Shown here one piece after another: positions 56,419 to 64,000 of a DNA stretch of 64,000 nucleotides. Below the pieces are notes generated by a model. It was not told the origin of the DNA, searched no databases, and was given only the letters and a program-made list of their open reading frames with translations. Source of the DNA: Pelagibius sp. CAU 1746 (lineage in GTDB: Bacteria; Pseudomonadota; Alphaproteobacteria; Kiloniellales; Kiloniellaceae); NCBI RefSeq assembly GCF_039839785.1, contig NZ_JBDOQT010000002.1, positions 248,001 through 312,000 on the forward strand. Reading direction: 5' to 3'. Made by a program: the position numbers and the translations under genes. Within the stretch, counting starts at the first letter, position 1. Each line of letters opens with the position of its first letter.

Positions 56419-57411
56419 TTAGGCCACGAGATTGAGGCTTTCCGCCTCCTCCTGAGCCGTAGCATCGTTTTCCAGGGAGGTGATCTTAAGCTGTGCGTCG
56501 AGCAGCAGCTTGGTGATCGATTCGCCCTTGTCGTTCTTGTAGGTGCTGACCGAATAGATGATCAGTCGGGTCTGCAGGTCGACCGCGTCCTCGGCGAGCT
56601 GCCTGCGCACCTCGGCCAGGGTCTCTTCCAGCTCGCCCGTGGGGACTTCGGTCTCATCGCCTTCCGCCGCAGCGGCCTCGCCGGTCTCGCCATCCTCGAC
56701 AGGAGCGGCATCGGGCGTCTCGACCGGCTGCGCGGCACCCTCCAGGATTTCCTCAGCCAGTTCCTGCGGCGTGGCAAGGTCGTCGGGATCGATCACCAGC
56801 AGCGGCACTTGGCCGCTTTCGACGCCGGTCGCCTGGATCTGTTGCTGAAAGCTGAGCTTGGCAACGGAGACGGAAACCTCGCCGGTATCCTGATTGACCT
56901 CGATCTCCAGCGATTGGGCGACCAGCGAGGTGGACTGGCTGACATTACCGCCGGAGATGGTGGTCACCTGACTGAAGGCGGCGAAGGACAGCTCGGCGGT
57001 GAAGTTCACCCCATCCTTCAGGGCATCCAACACCGGCTCGACGAAGGCCTTGGTGAAGTTCTCCACAGCGGCACTGTCGAAGCCGAAGGCCTTCAGCGCC
57101 TTGCCGAGGTCATGGCGCAGCGTTTCCAGCGCCTTGCGCAGGAAACCGCCGGCCTGGCCCAGCGCGGACTTGCCCTCGGTCTCGGCGACGGCATCGCCGG
57201 CGCCTTCCGCGTCGTCGGCGTTTTCCACCGCCTGGGCCTCCGGCGACAGCCGCAGGCTGTCGCGGCCCAGGTCGTTGTGATGGCGATGGCCGTGCCCGAC
57301 ATTGTGGCGCTGGCCGTGCCCGCGCCCGGCCTGCTCGGCCGCCGCGGCGCCTTCGCCACGATTGAAGATCCCGGGGAAGAAACCGGGGAGGTCTTGCAGT
57401 GAGGGAAGCAT
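56419..57411 (-). CDS. Protein of unknown function with His-rich N-terminus
   Basis: A 330-residue soluble-looking protein. Residues about 30-48 are rich in His and Gly (GHGQRHNVGHGHRHHNDLG), a possible metal-binding run. The centre has LRKALETLRHDLGKALKAFGF and SFAAFSQVTTISGGNVSQSTSLVAQSLEIEVNQDTGEV, beta-rich. An acidic linker (about 225-265) is followed by a C-terminal helical part ending in EEAESLNLVA. No secretion signal or family recognised. GAGGAGGA lies just before the ATG. Confidence 0.8.
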   Translation of the reverse strand: MLPSLQDLPGFFPGIFNRGEGAAAAEQAGRGHGQRHNVGHGHRHHNDLGRDSLRLSPEAQAVENADDAEGAGDAVAETEGKSALGQAGGFLRKALETLRHDLGKALKAFGFDSAAVENFTKAFVEPVLDALKDGVNFTAELSFAAFSQVTTISGGNVSQSTSLVAQSLEIEVNQDTGEVSVSVAKLSFQQQIQATGVESGQVPLLVIDPDDLATPQELAEEILEGAAQPVETPDAAPVEDGETGEAAAAEGDETEVPTGELEETLAEVRRQLAEDAVDLQTRLIIYSVSTYKNDKGESITKLLLDAQLKITSLENDATAQEEAESLNLVA

Positions 57412-57725
57412 GGTGTCCTCCTCCTGAGGCGGCGCGCCGGAACCTTTTCCCGGGCCGGACCGGAAGGGCCTTCCTGCCCTCCGCTGCGCCGAATTGCGGC
57501 AACTGGGTGATCCAATTTGTCTTGGATTTTATGCAATCGAAGGTGAAGGAATCCTTAGCCCCGGACTGGATTCCTGTGACCTGCCTGGGGCATTTCCGGC
57601 TACCGCAAAGCCCGGGATTCCGGCATTTCCGGCTGGCTTCACGGCCAAACAACCACAGGCTGCCACGCGCGCCCTCGACTCTCGCGCTACGCCCGATAGC
57701 GCGCGAAACTCCGCAATCACGGAAA

Positions 57726-57754
57726 TTGATCGGTCTCTGAGAGAGCCCTAAGAT
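57726..57754 (+). promoter_or_regulatory. Candidate sigma-70 promoter of the small RNA/attenuator
   Basis: TTGATC, a 17-base spacer and TAAGAT (4 of 6 to TATAAT) on the plus strand. Transcription would begin near 57761. Confidence 0.35.
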
Positions 57755-57760
57755 AACCGG

Positions 57761-57834
57761 CGCCGCGGCCGCCAGCGCCGCGGCCAAGGGGAAAACCCGC
57801 CGCCCCGGCAGCTTCGCCGGGGCCGGTTTTTTTT
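57761..57834 (+). ncRNA. Candidate small RNA or attenuator with two hairpins
   Basis: About 74 bases from the inferred start to a strong intrinsic terminator. Stem 1 uses two copies of the self-complementary GCCGCGGC (57762-57769, 57777-57784). Stem 2 is CCCCGGC with GCCGGGG (57803-57822), followed by CCGG and eight Ts. No gene lies upstream on this strand. It could instead be a leader attenuator for the TRAP genes. Prediction from structure only. Confidence 0.4.
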
Positions 57835-57871
57835 GCGTACAGGGAACGGTGACCGGGGGATCAGCAAGACC

Positions 57872-57976
57872 ATGAGCCAGGAAGAAACGCAGGCCGACGG
57901 CAACAGCCTGGGCGCCCTCTATCTGGAGCGGCAGGGCCTGAAACGCTTCGCCGGGGCCAAGGGCGGCCGGCCATAG
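57872..57976 (+). CDS. Candidate 34-residue small protein
   Basis: ATG to TAG encodes 34 residues: it starts MSQEETQADGN, has a middle LGALYLERQGLKRF and ends AKGGRP. It is basic at the C-terminus and amphipathic in the middle. Codon third positions are mostly G or C, as in neighbouring genes. GGGGGA lies 12 bases upstream, a little far. It lies between the candidate small RNA and the TRAP genes. I recognise no family. Confidence 0.4.
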   Translation: MSQEETQADGNSLGALYLERQGLKRFAGAKGGRP

Positions 57977-58170
57977 CCACGCGGCCAAGAAGGCTTTCGG
58001 CCTTTCCCGGCGCGGTCGAACACCCCCGGCAGTTTTCGGATTCCGTTAGTCAGGCGGGCAGCCGCCCACACCTCCATCAGTTTTTCGTCAAGACCCGCTG
58101 GCCGCCACAAGACCTCTGATCGATAGTCTCCTGGGCATGGACGGCGAGAGAAGCTAACAGGAAGCAAAAG

Positions 58171-58884
58171 TTGCAGAATTCCTTCAAGACCTATGTGAGC
58201 GCCGCCGGCCGCATCGCCGCTGGCCTGGCCGTCGCCTCGGTGAGGCTGCTGCTCAGCAGCCTGCGGTTCATCTTCAAGACCTACGTAACCGTCGTCGAAT
58301 GCATCAACCGCGGCATCGGCCGCATCACCATGCTGATGATCTTCGCCATGATGGGGGTGCTGCTGTGGTCCTCCATAAACAAGGTCACGACGGGCATGCG
58401 GGCGCCGGAATTCTGGCCGGACGGATGGTGGTGGCCGGTGATCCTGCCTTCCTGGTGGACGCTGGAAGTCTCGCAGTTCATGATGGTGGCCTACTTCCTG
58501 CTGGGCGGCGCCTACTCCATGCAGCTCGGCGACCATGTGCGCATGGACCTGCTCTACGGCATGTGGTCCGACCGCACCAAAGCGATCTTCGATGCCGTCA
58601 CCGTGCTGTTCCTGCTGTTCTATCTCGTCATCCTCCTGTACGGCGGCATCGACAGCACGCAGTACGCCCTCAAAAACAACGAGATCAGCCCCTCGCTATG
58701 GCGGCCCCAGATGGCCCCGATCAAGATCATCATGTGCGTGGGCATCTTCCTCATGCTGCTGCAGGCGAGCGCCACCCTCATCAAGGACATCGCCCGAATA
58801 AGAGGCGAGCAATGGGGCTATCCCGAAACGCCCAGTAGCGACGCCGCGGCGGCCGAGGCCGCCAACGAGGAGCAGCGGGCATGA
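58171..58884 (+). CDS. TRAP transporter small permease (DctQ-type)
   Basis: Small membrane subunit of a tripartite ATP-independent periplasmic transporter, 237 residues with four membrane helices preceded by a roughly 45-residue N-terminal extension. Visible are VEVINRGIGRITMLMIFAM-like VECINRGIGRITMLMIFAMMGVLLW, TLEVSQFMMVAYFLLGGAYSMQLGDHVRMDLLYG (family signature) and a C-terminal IKIIMCVGIFLMLLQASATLIKDI. TTG start with AGGAAG six bases before; no ATG in frame is better. Overlaps the large permease gene by four bases (ATGA). Confidence 0.93.
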   Translation: MQNSFKTYVSAAGRIAAGLAVASVRLLLSSLRFIFKTYVTVVECINRGIGRITMLMIFAMMGVLLWSSINKVTTGMRAPEFWPDGWWWPVILPSWWTLEVSQFMMVAYFLLGGAYSMQLGDHVRMDLLYGMWSDRTKAIFDAVTVLFLLFYLVILLYGGIDSTQYALKNNEISPSLWRPQMAPIKIIMCVGIFLMLLQASATLIKDIARIRGEQWGYPETPSSDAAAAEAANEEQRA

Positions 58885-60206
58885 GCTACGAAGTCATCGC
58901 CATCCTGATGTTCTCGTCGATGATGCTGATGCTGCTCACCGGGCAGAGGGTCTTCGGCGCCATCGGCTTCGTCGCCGTGGCGGCCGCCCTCGCCCTCTGG
59001 GGCACCGGCAGCTCGGACCTCCCCTTCACCGCCGCCATGAAGCTGATGAAGTGGTATCCGCTGCTGACGCTGCCGCTGTTCATCTACATGGGCTACATGC
59101 TCTCGGAGTCCGGTATCGCCGGCGACCTCTACCGGATGTTCCACGTCTGGTTCGGCGGTCTGCGCGGCGGCCTCGCCGTCGGCACCATCGGCCTGATGGT
59201 GGCCATCTCCGCCATGAACGGCCTCAGCGTGGCCGGCATGGCCATCGGCGCGTCCATTGCTTTACCCGAGCTGCTGCGCCGCGGTTACGACAAGATCATG
59301 GTGACCGGCGTGATCCAGGCCGGCTCCTCGCTGGGCATCCTGGTGCCGCCCAGCGTGGTGCTGGTGCTCTACGGCATGATCGCGCGCCAACCGGTCAGCC
59401 AACTCTGGCTGGCGGGCGTTTTCCCGGGCCTCATGATGGCCGGGCTCTTCATTCTCTACATCGTCGTGCGCTGCCGCTTCCAGCCGCACCTCGGCCCGGT
59501 GCTGCCGAAGGAGGACCGCGATCTCCCATTGATCGAGAAGTTCGCCCTGCTGCGCGCCGGCCTGCTGCCGCTGTTCATCTTCTTCTCGATGACCGGCCTT
59601 TTCCTGCTGGGCTACACCAACCTGACCGAGAGCTCGGCGGTAGGCGCCTTGGCGGCGACCCTGGCCGCGATCTTCAAGAAACGCCTCACCGTGAAGGTGA
59701 TGGAGGAGACCCTGCGCAAGACGCTGGGCATCACCTGCATGTTCATGTGGATCATCCTGGCTGCGCTCTGCTTCGGCGCCGTCTTCGACGGCCTCGGCGC
59801 GGTGAAGGCCATCGAGGGCTTCTTCGTCGACCGCCTGGGCCTGACGCCCTGGGAGATCCTGATCCTCATGCAGCTTTCCTACCTGATCATGGGGACCTTC
59901 CTGGACGACACCGCCATGCTGGTCATCGTCGCGCCGCTCTACGTGCCGCTGGTCGGCGTGCTGGGCTTCGACCTCATCTGGTACGGCGTGCTCTACACCA
60001 TCACCTGCCAGATCGCCTACATGACGCCGCCCTTCGGCTACAACCTCTTCCTCATGCGCGCCATGGCGCCCAAGGAAGTGACGCTGATCGACATCTACCG
60101 CTCGATTGTTCCTTTCGTGGCGGTGATGGTCCTGGGCCTCATCATCGTCATGGCCTTCCCGGAGATCGCCCTCTGGTTGCCGCACCACTTCCGGCTGGCC
60201 GGCTAG
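58881..60206 (+). CDS. TRAP transporter large permease (DctM-type)
   Basis: Large membrane subunit (441 residues, 12 or more helices) that uses sodium gradients to import an organic acid delivered by a periplasmic binding protein. Conserved parts: LPLFIYMGYMLSESGIAGDLYRMFHVW, GGLAVGTIGLMVAISAMNGLSVAGMAIGA, VIQAGSSLGILVPPSVVLVLYGM and MTPPFGYNLFLMRAMAP. It is coupled to DctQ by ATGA. The binding protein gene (DctP) is not adjacent. The TAG stop is the first codon of the second dispersed repeat. Confidence 0.95.
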   Translation: MSYEVIAILMFSSMMLMLLTGQRVFGAIGFVAVAAALALWGTGSSDLPFTAAMKLMKWYPLLTLPLFIYMGYMLSESGIAGDLYRMFHVWFGGLRGGLAVGTIGLMVAISAMNGLSVAGMAIGASIALPELLRRGYDKIMVTGVIQAGSSLGILVPPSVVLVLYGMIARQPVSQLWLAGVFPGLMMAGLFILYIVVRCRFQPHLGPVLPKEDRDLPLIEKFALLRAGLLPLFIFFSMTGLFLLGYTNLTESSAVGALAATLAAIFKKRLTVKVMEETLRKTLGITCMFMWIILAALCFGAVFDGLGAVKAIEGFFVDRLGLTPWEILILMQLSYLIMGTFLDDTAMLVIVAPLYVPLVGVLGFDLIWYGVLYTITCQIAYMTPPFGYNLFLMRAMAPKEVTLIDIYRSIVPFVAVMVLGLIIVMAFPEIALWLPHHFRLAG

Positions 60207-60342
60207 ATCGGATCACGATTAGACGGAACCGCAATGCGGTCCCGTCTAATCGTGTGAATCCGATCTATCTCAAAGGTATAGAGCAGATTCACAGGGCCGG
60301 TGGATCGCCTTGGGCGATTCCAGCCGACCTGATCTGCTCTAG
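60203..60342. repeat. CTAG-bounded 140-bp dispersed repeat, copy 2
   Basis: Same element as at 51772-51912, about 92% identical, starting with CTAG at the DctM stop (60203-60206) and ending with CTAG at 60339-60342. In its first dyad A60221 pairs with T60247 where copy 1 has G51790 and C51816, a compensatory change. No transposase is nearby. Confidence 0.9.
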
Positions 60343-60585
60343 GCGTTTCACCGTTCGCCGGTCTGCTTGGAAAGGCTGCATTGCCCCCTCCTCCCGGCCT
60401 GCCCGTGAGGCAGTGCCGGGAGGAGGGACTTGACCGCTTCAATGCGGCCGGCGCAACCCAGCTATCCGGGCCGGCGGCGCTGAGTCCCATTGACCGGCCC
60501 AGTGTTTTTTGCCTCACTGCGGCCTTCGATTTTCCCGACCCGGCCGCCCCGATGGAGGCCGCCTTTCTACCGAGGTTTTCCGCTC
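60207..60585. other. Intergenic region between the TRAP genes and alcohol dehydrogenase
   Basis: Holds the second copy of the 140-bp repeat (60203-60342) and a long GC-rich hairpin at 60386-60427. No gene is supported. Confidence 0.65.
60386..60427. repeat. Long near-perfect hairpin before the alcohol dehydrogenase
   Basis: CCCTCCTCCCGGC (60386-60398) pairs with GCCGGGAGGAGGG (60415-60427), and inside it CTGCC pairs with GGCAG around CGTGA, with one bulged T. No T-run follows, so it is either a U-less terminator, an mRNA-stabilising stem or a repeat element. Confidence 0.8.
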
Positions 60586-61776
60586 ATGCCGTCCGATACC
60601 GCTCTCGACAATCCCCAGAACCTGAAGGGCAACTGGAACTATCCGACCCAGATGATCTTCGGCCCCGGCCGCATCAAGAACCTGGGCCAGGCCTGCAAGA
60701 CCCTCGGCATGACGCGGCCCCTGCTGGTCACCGACCCGGGCCTGGCCGGCCTGCCCATGGTGAAGGAGGCCATCGCCGCCAACGAGGCCGAGGGCCTGCC
60801 CACCGGCCTGTTCGACGCGGTGAAGCCCAACCCGGTGGGGCACAATGTCGAGGAAGGCGTGAAGGCCTACAAGGACGGCGGCCACGACGGCGTCATCGCC
60901 TTCGGCGGCGGCTCCGGCCTGGACTGCGCCAAGGCGGTCGCCCTGATGGTCGGCCAGAGCCGACCGCTGTGGGACTTCGAGGACAAGGGCGACAACTGGA
61001 AGCGCGTCGACCCCGAGGGCGTCGCCCCCATCGTCGCCGTGCCGACCACCGCCGGCACCGGCTCCGAGGTCGGCCGCGCCTCGGTCATCGTCGACGAGGC
61101 GAGCCACACCAAGAAGATCATCTTCCACCCCAAGATGCTGCCGAGCACAGTGATCTCGGATCCCGAGCTGACCGTCGGCCTGCCGCCCAACATCACCGCG
61201 GCCACCGGCATGGACGCCCTGGCCCACTGCATCGAGGCCTACTGCGCGCCGGGCTACCACCCCATGGCCGAGGGCATCGCGGTGGAGGGCATCCGCCTGG
61301 TGAAGGACTGGCTGCCGGCGGCGGTGCATGACGGCAAGAACCTGGCCGCCCGAGCCCATATGCTGGCCGCCGCCTCCATGGGTGCCACCGCCTTCCAGAA
61401 GGGCCTGGGCGCCATCCACTCCCTCAGCCACCCGGTGGGCGCGATCTACGACACCCACCACGGCCTGACCAACGCCGTCTTCATGCCCTACGTACTGGCC
61501 TTCAACCGCCCGGCCATCGAGGACAAGATGGGCCGCCTCGCCGCCTTCCTCGGCCTCAAGAACGCCTCCTTCACCGGCTTCCAGGACTGGGTGCTGGCGC
61601 TGCGCGAGGAGCTGAAGATCCCCGAGAAGCTGGACGGTCTGGGCGTCGGCGACGAGCGCATCGACGAGATCGCCGAGGCCGCCGCCGAGGACCCCACGGC
61701 GCCGACCAATCCCGTCCCGGCGGGCGCGGCGGAGATGCGCCAGATATTCGAGATGGCCCTGGAGGGGCGCCTCTGA
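60586..61776 (+). CDS. Iron-containing alcohol dehydrogenase
   Basis: NAD(P)-dependent, metal-dependent group III alcohol dehydrogenase of 396 residues. The metal ligands lie in GMDALAHCIEAY (Asp, His) and GLGAIHSLSHPVGAIYDTHHG (two His). Other conserved features: GPGRIKNLGQACK near the N-terminus, VIAFGGGSGLDCAKAVAL and VPTTAGTGSEVGRASVI. ATG 60586 (MPSDTALD) is used; longer frames begin upstream in non-coding sequence. Substrate unknown; association with the TRAP genes is possible but unproven. Confidence 0.94.
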   Translation: MPSDTALDNPQNLKGNWNYPTQMIFGPGRIKNLGQACKTLGMTRPLLVTDPGLAGLPMVKEAIAANEAEGLPTGLFDAVKPNPVGHNVEEGVKAYKDGGHDGVIAFGGGSGLDCAKAVALMVGQSRPLWDFEDKGDNWKRVDPEGVAPIVAVPTTAGTGSEVGRASVIVDEASHTKKIIFHPKMLPSTVISDPELTVGLPPNITAATGMDALAHCIEAYCAPGYHPMAEGIAVEGIRLVKDWLPAAVHDGKNLAARAHMLAAASMGATAFQKGLGAIHSLSHPVGAIYDTHHGLTNAVFMPYVLAFNRPAIEDKMGRLAAFLGLKNASFTGFQDWVLALREELKIPEKLDGLGVGDERIDEIAEAAAEDPTAPTNPVPAGAAEMRQIFEMALEGRL

Positions 61777-61952
61777 GGCCGCTTGCGGAACCGCCGGTTC
61801 CGATTCCGCAGAGCACAAAAAATCTGACGCTTTTGCGCCGGTAATATTCTTACTTCAGACGACGAGAGGGCGCCTGTTCCGATATGGAGCAGGCGCTCTT
61901 CGTTTATCGATCCGTCTATTTCATCAGGAGCGTCAGCTTCTTATTGAATACT

Positions 61953-61974
61953 TAAGCCTAAGCGCCAAGGCTTA
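61953..61974. repeat. Inverted repeat upstream of leucine dehydrogenase-like gene
   Basis: TAAGCCT and AGGCTTA are inverted around an 8-base spacer, 91 bases before the dehydrogenase start. It could be an operator. Confidence 0.4.
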
Positions 61975-62064
61975 GAGGCAACGAAGAACTTGCTGCGACC
62001 GCAAAGCACCGGAACAAGCATCGGGGCAAGCATCGGGAACGGGGCACAACATGAAGAGGTTCTC

Positions 62065-63123
<1,059 letters not shown>

Positions 63124-63513
63124 GTCGGCGTGCCCGCACAACTCCACCCTTCCCCGCCTCCGAGGCGGAGGGAGAAAAAAGTCCTCATCTCTAGGGGCCC
63201 GGCTCAGAGAAGAACCGGTCCGGAAGGACTCATAAAACAGGGGAAGCGGCGGCGGCCGGTCCCTTTCGCGCCGCTGCTGAGTGCCGCGGGCCGCCCTCTC
63301 GGGATAAACCGCTGCAGCGAATTGCCCGGGGCGACAATGCGCGCCAAGCGTGCTACGCTTTAATCACGAAAATCCTGACGAACATACAACCGTAGTGCAT
63401 TTCGCCGCCATAAGAGGCTGCGTTGAAGCACCTTGGGAAAGGCACGGCACGGCGTCAGGACCGGCCGGAGCCAGAACGAAGCAGGTAGCTCAGAACGCAA
63501 GGGGAGATGCGTT
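63124..63513. other. Intergenic region between the dehydrogenase and the RTX gene
   Basis: This 390-base gap shows no clear terminator, gene or tRNA; GGTAGCTCAG at 63484-63493 resembles a tRNA D-arm but no T-arm or acceptor follows. AGGGGAG precedes the RTX start. Confidence 0.55.
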
Positions 63514-64000
63514 ATGGGGAGGTTTCATTCAGGGGGATTCTTTCACTTTTTTCATTGGCCGAAATCCACCATCGATCTCAATCAGCCGGGAACCCGTGCC
63601 TTGGAGAAGGCATCCTGGCGCTTCTTCGAACCGGGTGATTCGCATTTCGAGGCGGTGGCCGATCTGATCTACGACCCGCCCGGCCACGACCTGCATCCCG
63701 AGGCGGCGGACTACATCTATCTCGCGCCCCTTTTCGGGTCGAAAGTCGACGGCTGGAGCGAGGATGGCGGGACACCGGTGAACGGCTTCATCCGGGGCGG
63801 CTTCGGCAAGGACACGATCAACGGCGGCGAGGGCGACGACACCCTGCTGGGCGGCGCAGGGCGCGACAAGCTGAACGGCGGCGAAGGCGACGACCTGCTC
63901 ATCGGCGGACAGGGCAAAGACAAGCTGCGCGGCGGCGACGGCGACGACACCCTGGACGGCGGCCTGGGCAAGGACCTGCTGGACGGCGGCGCGGGCGAAG
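63514..64000 (+). CDS. RTX-type calcium-binding protein (partial, continues past window)
   Basis: The frame is open from ATG 63514 to the window edge (162 codons plus one base). The first 95 residues are of unknown type ([19 protein letters not shown], then [30 protein letters not shown]). From about residue 104 there are tandem nonapeptides of the GGxGxDxLx kind: [54 protein letters not shown]. These form a calcium-binding parallel beta-roll typical of proteins exported by type I secretion. AGGGGAG eight bases before the ATG supports the start. There is no Sec signal. The C-terminus and secretion genes are outside. Confidence 0.88.
   Translation, partial: MGRFHSGGFFHFFHWPKSTIDLNQPGTRALEKASWRFFEPGDSHFEAVADLIYDPPGHDLHPEAADYIYLAPLFGSKVDGWSEDGGTPVNGFIRGGFGKDTINGGEGDDTLLGGAGRDKLNGGEGDDLLIGGQGKDKLRGGDGDDTLDGGLGKDLLDGGAGE

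Larger units (their letters stand above)
57412..58170. other. Long intergenic region upstream of the TRAP transporter genes
   Basis: A 759-base stretch with a candidate small RNA or attenuator (57726-57834) and a 34-codon gene (57872-57976). The parts before 57700 and after 57980 show nothing definite. Longer frames here have poor codon use and no Shine-Dalgarno. Confidence 0.6.

Noticed and set aside
57399-57740. 113-codon frame on the plus strand upstream of the candidate small RNA
   Set aside because: Poor codon choice, no Shine-Dalgarno, and it overlaps the start of the unknown protein gene on the other strand.
63484-63493. tRNA D-arm-like GGTAGCTCAG
   Set aside because: No acceptor stem, anticodon arm or T-arm around it.

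Overview
This 64 kb window is GC-rich (roughly two thirds G+C by eye) and looks like chromosome from an alphaproteobacterium, probably of the order Rhodospirillales or a close relative. The reasons are the run aroQ-accB-accC-aat followed by DUF2155, MlaD and NDUFA12-type genes, a long B12-dependent ribonucleotide reductase, a clpS-clpA pair, a DUF6352 gene, a phasin, and candidate CtrA boxes (TTAA-N7-TTAA). No rRNA, tRNA, phage, transposase or CRISPR array is visible. The species cannot be named from the sequence.

Layout. 0-5 kb: aromatic amino acid and fatty acid synthesis (aroQ, accB, accC), the N-degron tagging enzyme aat, then on the other strand DUF2155, a small conserved protein, MlaD and NDUFA12. 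5-7.5 kb: an Aer-like aerotaxis receptor split over two overlapping genes, then OsmC. 7.6-10.3 kb: DUF6352, an M48 membrane protease and LemA. 10.8-14.5 kb: nrdJ with a perfect CtrA-type box upstream. 14.6-18.4 kb: an SLC13 permease and a membrane histidine kinase. 18.8-25 kb: RidA, a glutamine synthetase-like ligase, a FemAB-like acyltransferase, an aldo/keto reductase, a peptidoglycan-binding protein and a second orphan histidine kinase. 25.4-30.3 kb: clpA, clpS, a phasin with tandem PhaR-like sites, and a lone proteasome-like Anbu peptidase. 30.3-32.7 kb: a candidate lipoprotein and a D,D-carboxypeptidase with a SPOR domain.

32.7-45.5 kb is almost all on the minus strand. It holds galU-ugd-phosphohexomutase (supply of UDP-glucose and UDP-glucuronate), a membrane J-domain protein with a VWA protein, a molybdopterin oxidoreductase, three translationally coupled polytopic membrane genes (an LPG-synthase-type flippase-like protein and two GT-C-like glycosyltransferases) and an HD-type hydrolase. 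45.5-52.5 kb: a dienoyl-CoA reductase-like SDR, map, an acyl-CoA synthetase, a P-type cation ATPase and a small exported protein. 52.6-57.4 kb: a DsbA-fold isomerase, a LuxR-type regulator and three proteins of unknown function. 57.4-64 kb: a candidate small RNA or attenuator, a 34-codon small gene, TRAP transporter permeases without their binding protein, an iron-type alcohol dehydrogenase, a leucine-dehydrogenase-like enzyme, and the start of an RTX calcium-binding protein cut by the window edge.

The least-explained signals are: a 140-bp dispersed repeat, present twice, bounded by CTAG and carrying a compensatory base-pair change; the coupled three-gene membrane glycosylation cluster; the split Aer receptor; several perfect palindromes that look like operators; and two hairpin-plus-T-run signals on the plus strand with no gene upstream of them. 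Functions were assigned from motifs and general family knowledge only; no database search was run.
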